A model generated the notes under the pieces. The model worked only from the letters and a program-made list of their open reading frames with translations, did no database searches and was not told where the DNA came from. From an uncultured Anaerobiospirillum sp. (GTDB taxonomy: Bacteria; Pseudomonadota; Gammaproteobacteria; Enterobacterales; Succinivibrionaceae): DNA of 64,000 nt. The translations under genes and the position numbers were made by a program. The DNA lies in contig CALXNA010000012.1 of assembly GCA_944389615.1 (NCBI GenBank), positions 20,899 to 84,898 on the forward strand, given 5' to 3'. Below are positions 61,985 through 64,000 of this stretch, piece after piece; positions within the stretch are counted from its first letter, which is position 1, and the number at the start of each line of letters is the position of its first letter.

Positions 61985-62887
61985 ATGCTGGAGGTGCGGG
62001 AGCTGCGCTACTTTCTTGAGGTGGCGCTCACCGGCAATATCACCAAGGCGGCGCACCACCTGCATGTGACGCAGCCTTGTCTGTCGCGCGCGATCAAAGA
62101 TCTCGAAGGCAAGCTCGGGCAGCGCCTGATCAAGCGGCGCTCGCATAGCGTCGAACTGACGGCCGAAGGGGCACTCTTTGTGGAGCGGGCGCGCGCCATC
62201 ATTGAGCTGGTCGGCCATACCGAGCGCGAGTTTCAGACCTTATCGCAGCAGATTGCAGGTCAGGTCAACATCTGTGCCGCCGAAACGCGGGCCTTTAGCC
62301 TCGTGGCCTCAGTGATTGCCGCGATCCAAGCTGAGCACCCGCAGGTGGTCTTCAACCTCGAAAGCGGCAACTATGAGCAGACCATGGTGCGCCTTGACCA
62401 AGGGATCTACGACTTTGGTTTGGTGGTCGAGCCTTTTGCCCAGCTTGAGCACTTTGAGGTACTGACCTTGCCGGTGCACGACACTTGGCATGTGCTCTTG
62501 CCGCAGGGCCATCCGCTGTGCCGCAAGGCAGCCATCACCCCTGAGGACTTAATCGGCGAGCCCTTGCTTATGTCCTCACAAGAGCTCGCCTCCGGCGCTG
62601 CCGCCGGGCTCCGCCGGTGGTTTGGGCCGCGCTTTGCTGAGCTTAAGATCGTCGATACCTTCAACCTGCTCTACAACGCCACCTTGTTAGTCGAGCAGGG
62701 GATCGGGCTCTTGCCCGCCTTAAGCGGCATCATCAACACCACCGGCAATGCCAAGCTCTGCGAGCGCCCCTTAGAGCCGCCGCTGACGGCACGCGTCTAC
62801 CTGATCTGGGGGCGCCATCGCACCTTGGCGCCCGCCGCGCAGCTCTTCTTGGCGCGCTTGCAGGACTTGGTGGCGCACGCCTCGTAA
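61985..62887 (+). CDS. LysR-family transcriptional regulator
   Basis: A 300-residue regulator. The N-terminal winged helix-turn-helix is ELRYFLEVALTGNITKAAHH then LHVTQPCLSRAIKDLEGKLG; the C-terminal PBP2-like effector domain includes GQVNICAAETRAFSLVASVI and YDFGLVVEP. It is most like regulators of the CynR/BenM branch. It is divergent from the 34-residue membrane protein gene (87 bp apart) and convergent with an MFS transporter gene; either may be a target. GGAGGAAGAG precedes the ATG. Confidence 0.9.
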   Translation: MLEVRELRYFLEVALTGNITKAAHHLHVTQPCLSRAIKDLEGKLGQRLIKRRSHSVELTAEGALFVERARAIIELVGHTEREFQTLSQQIAGQVNICAAETRAFSLVASVIAAIQAEHPQVVFNLESGNYEQTMVRLDQGIYDFGLVVEPFAQLEHFEVLTLPVHDTWHVLLPQGHPLCRKAAITPEDLIGEPLLMSSQELASGAAAGLRRWFGPRFAELKIVDTFNLLYNATLLVEQGIGLLPALSGIINTTGNAKLCERPLEPPLTARVYLIWGRHRTLAPAAQLFLARLQDLVAHAS

Positions 62888-62909
62888 GTGGTGGGCGCCT
62901 CCTGATGGG

Positions 62910-64000
62910 TTAGTGCTGCCTTAAGTAGCGCAGGCTCAGCGCGGTCACGCTTAAGGTGAAGACGCCCAGCACCACAAAGGTCAAATGCAGCGTGATGAGG
63001 TGGGCTAAGAAGCCGATGATGGCCGGGCCCATCAGCACGCCGGTAAAGCCTAAGCTATTGACGATGGTGACACTGATGCTCAGCGGCACTTCTTTGACCT
63101 TGGCCACATAGGACACCAGCTGCGGGATCACATTGCTCGAGCCAATGCCGATCAGGGCAAAGCAGGCGATGGTGGCGTAGGCGTGGTTGATCAGGGCGGC
63201 GCTGATAAAGCCCACGCAAATGATCATGGTGCCGAGCACAATGACGCGGCGCCGTCCCATTAATAGGACGATGCGATCGCCTAAGAAGCGAAACGAGGTC
63301 ATCATGATGGCAAAGGCGGCATAGCCATAGCCGGCTTGCGCAATTGGTACTTGGCGCTCATCGACCAAGAACACGCTCGACCAATCGAGCATGGCGCCTT
63401 CGGTGAGGTAGAGCACGAAGAGCATGAAGCTGATCATGAGCACGGTCGGGTGCAAAAGGTAGCGCCGTGACCAGATGCGCTTGGGGGTGGTCGGAGCCTC
63501 TTGCTGCGGCTGGACGCGCTCGGGGTGCAACTCCGCTTGGGTAAAGAGATGGCGGCCGCGCCAGAGCACCATGACCACTAAGAAGACCGCGCTGATCGTA
63601 GCGGCGATCTCAACTGACAGGTTGGTGCCAAGGAGCGAGGTCACGCCAAAGGAGCCGATCAGGCCGCCTAAGCTGTAGCGGGCATGCAGTCCGCTCATAA
63701 TGGTGCGCCCGGTCAGCGCTTCGATCATGGCGCCATTGATGTTAGAGACCACCTCCAAGATCACCGCGGCAAGGCCAAAGAGCACTAAGACCACAATGAG
63801 TAGATGGAGCGACTCCAGCACGCTGATGAGCACCAAGCAGAGCGCCCACAGGATGGTGGCGCCGATGATGGGGATCTTGCAGCCTAGGCGAGAGGTTAGG
63901 AGCCCGGCTAAGGGCGAGGAAAAGAGCGAGCCTGAGCCGACGCACAGGAGCAGGAGGCCTAAGCCATGCTCATCTAAGCCAAAGCGCGCCTTGACGTAGG
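62910..64000 (-). CDS. MFS transporter, YbjJ-like (partial, N-terminus outside window)
   Basis: The frame is open to the right edge, so the 5' end is outside; 363 residues are visible. They begin YVKARFGLDEHGLG and show ten hydrophobic segments, with the central loop carrying HPERVQPQQEAPTTPKR and motifs MLDWSSVFLVDE and GIGSSNVIPQLVS typical of YbjJ/FucP-like facilitators. The substrate is unknown. It ends 22 nt from the LysR stop, tail to tail. Confidence 0.85.
   Translation of the reverse strand, partial: YVKARFGLDEHGLGLLLLCVGSGSLFSSPLAGLLTSRLGCKIPIIGATILWALCLVLISVLESLHLLIVVLVLFGLAAVILEVVSNINGAMIEALTGRTIMSGLHARYSLGGLIGSFGVTSLLGTNLSVEIAATISAVFLVVMVLWRGRHLFTQAELHPERVQPQQEAPTTPKRIWSRRYLLHPTVLMISFMLFVLYLTEGAMLDWSSVFLVDERQVPIAQAGYGYAAFAIMMTSFRFLGDRIVLLMGRRRVIVLGTMIICVGFISAALINHAYATIACFALIGIGSSNVIPQLVSYVAKVKEVPLSISVTIVNSLGFTGVLMGPAIIGFLAHLITLHLTFVVLGVFTLSVTALSLRYLRQH

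Noticed and set aside
61898..62218. Longer version of the 34-residue membrane protein
   Set aside because: The extra part is antisense to the LysR coding region, and the ATG at 61897 has an ideal AAGGAG.

Overview
The window is from a GC-rich gammaproteobacterium. It carries TamA/TamB, CpoB, an adenylylatable type I glutamine synthetase (GlnA), GltBD, Pta, YfbV, YfcH, Hpt, a YcbZ-type Lon homologue and the YjjP/YjjB exporter, and it has perfect CRP operators of the E. coli type. These point to an enteric or Aeromonadales-like relative. A fermentative, succinate-forming lineage such as Succinivibrionaceae is possible but is only inferred. No tRNA, rRNA, CRISPR array, insertion sequence or phage gene was seen.

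Layout. (1) 1-415: the N-terminal part of an MdtG-like MFS transporter, running off the left edge. (2) 647-16289, minus strand: one long operon for a P-type (Trb) type IV secretion system in the order trbB-C-D-E-F-G-H-I, an unknown gene, trbJ, trbL, and a second unknown gene. No relaxase, coupling protein, TrbK or transglycosylase is present. Many components carry long low-complexity cytoplasmic extensions. A 1.46-kb gene-free region to its right holds a perfect CRP site and two copies of a 14-bp dyad. (3) 17.7-30.6 kb, plus strand: cpoB, tamA, an enlarged tamB, a secreted protein with a class A beta-lactamase fold but no catalytic serine, hpt, and a YcbZ-like Lon protease. (4) 31-40.6 kb: yjjB/yjjP, an SDR oxidoreductase, a NimA-like flavoprotein, yfcH, pta with an unusual cysteine cluster, yfbV, a Sel1-repeat protein, ogt and a GNAT acetyltransferase. 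(5) 40.7-43.1 kb: a CRP-controlled ribose locus (rbsK, rbsD) followed by the wreck of an FGGY sugar kinase. (6) 43.4-49.6 kb: two paralogous membrane diguanylate cyclases with, between them on the other strand, a close paralogue of the last gene of the secretion operon. (7) 49.6-52.3 kb: an autotransporter. (8) 52.5-60.3 kb, minus strand: glnA-gltB-gltD, the GS/GOGAT ammonium assimilation pathway. (9) 61-64 kb: two tandem small secreted His/Trp/Asp-rich proteins, a 34-residue membrane protein, a LysR regulator and a YbjJ-like MFS transporter that runs off the right edge.

How it fits together. Much of the window serves the cell envelope: TamAB and the autotransporter for outer-membrane insertion, CpoB for division-linked envelope work, and the secretion system. 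A c-di-GMP module is physically tied to a paralogue of a secretion-operon protein. That protein family has a conserved core, a variable acidic/Ala linker and a strongly basic C-terminus, so it is a candidate secreted substrate of the Trb system; this is inference. In-frame tandem repeats of 12, 15, 24 or 30 bp recur in linkers and signal peptides of envelope proteins throughout, which suggests slippage-driven length variation.
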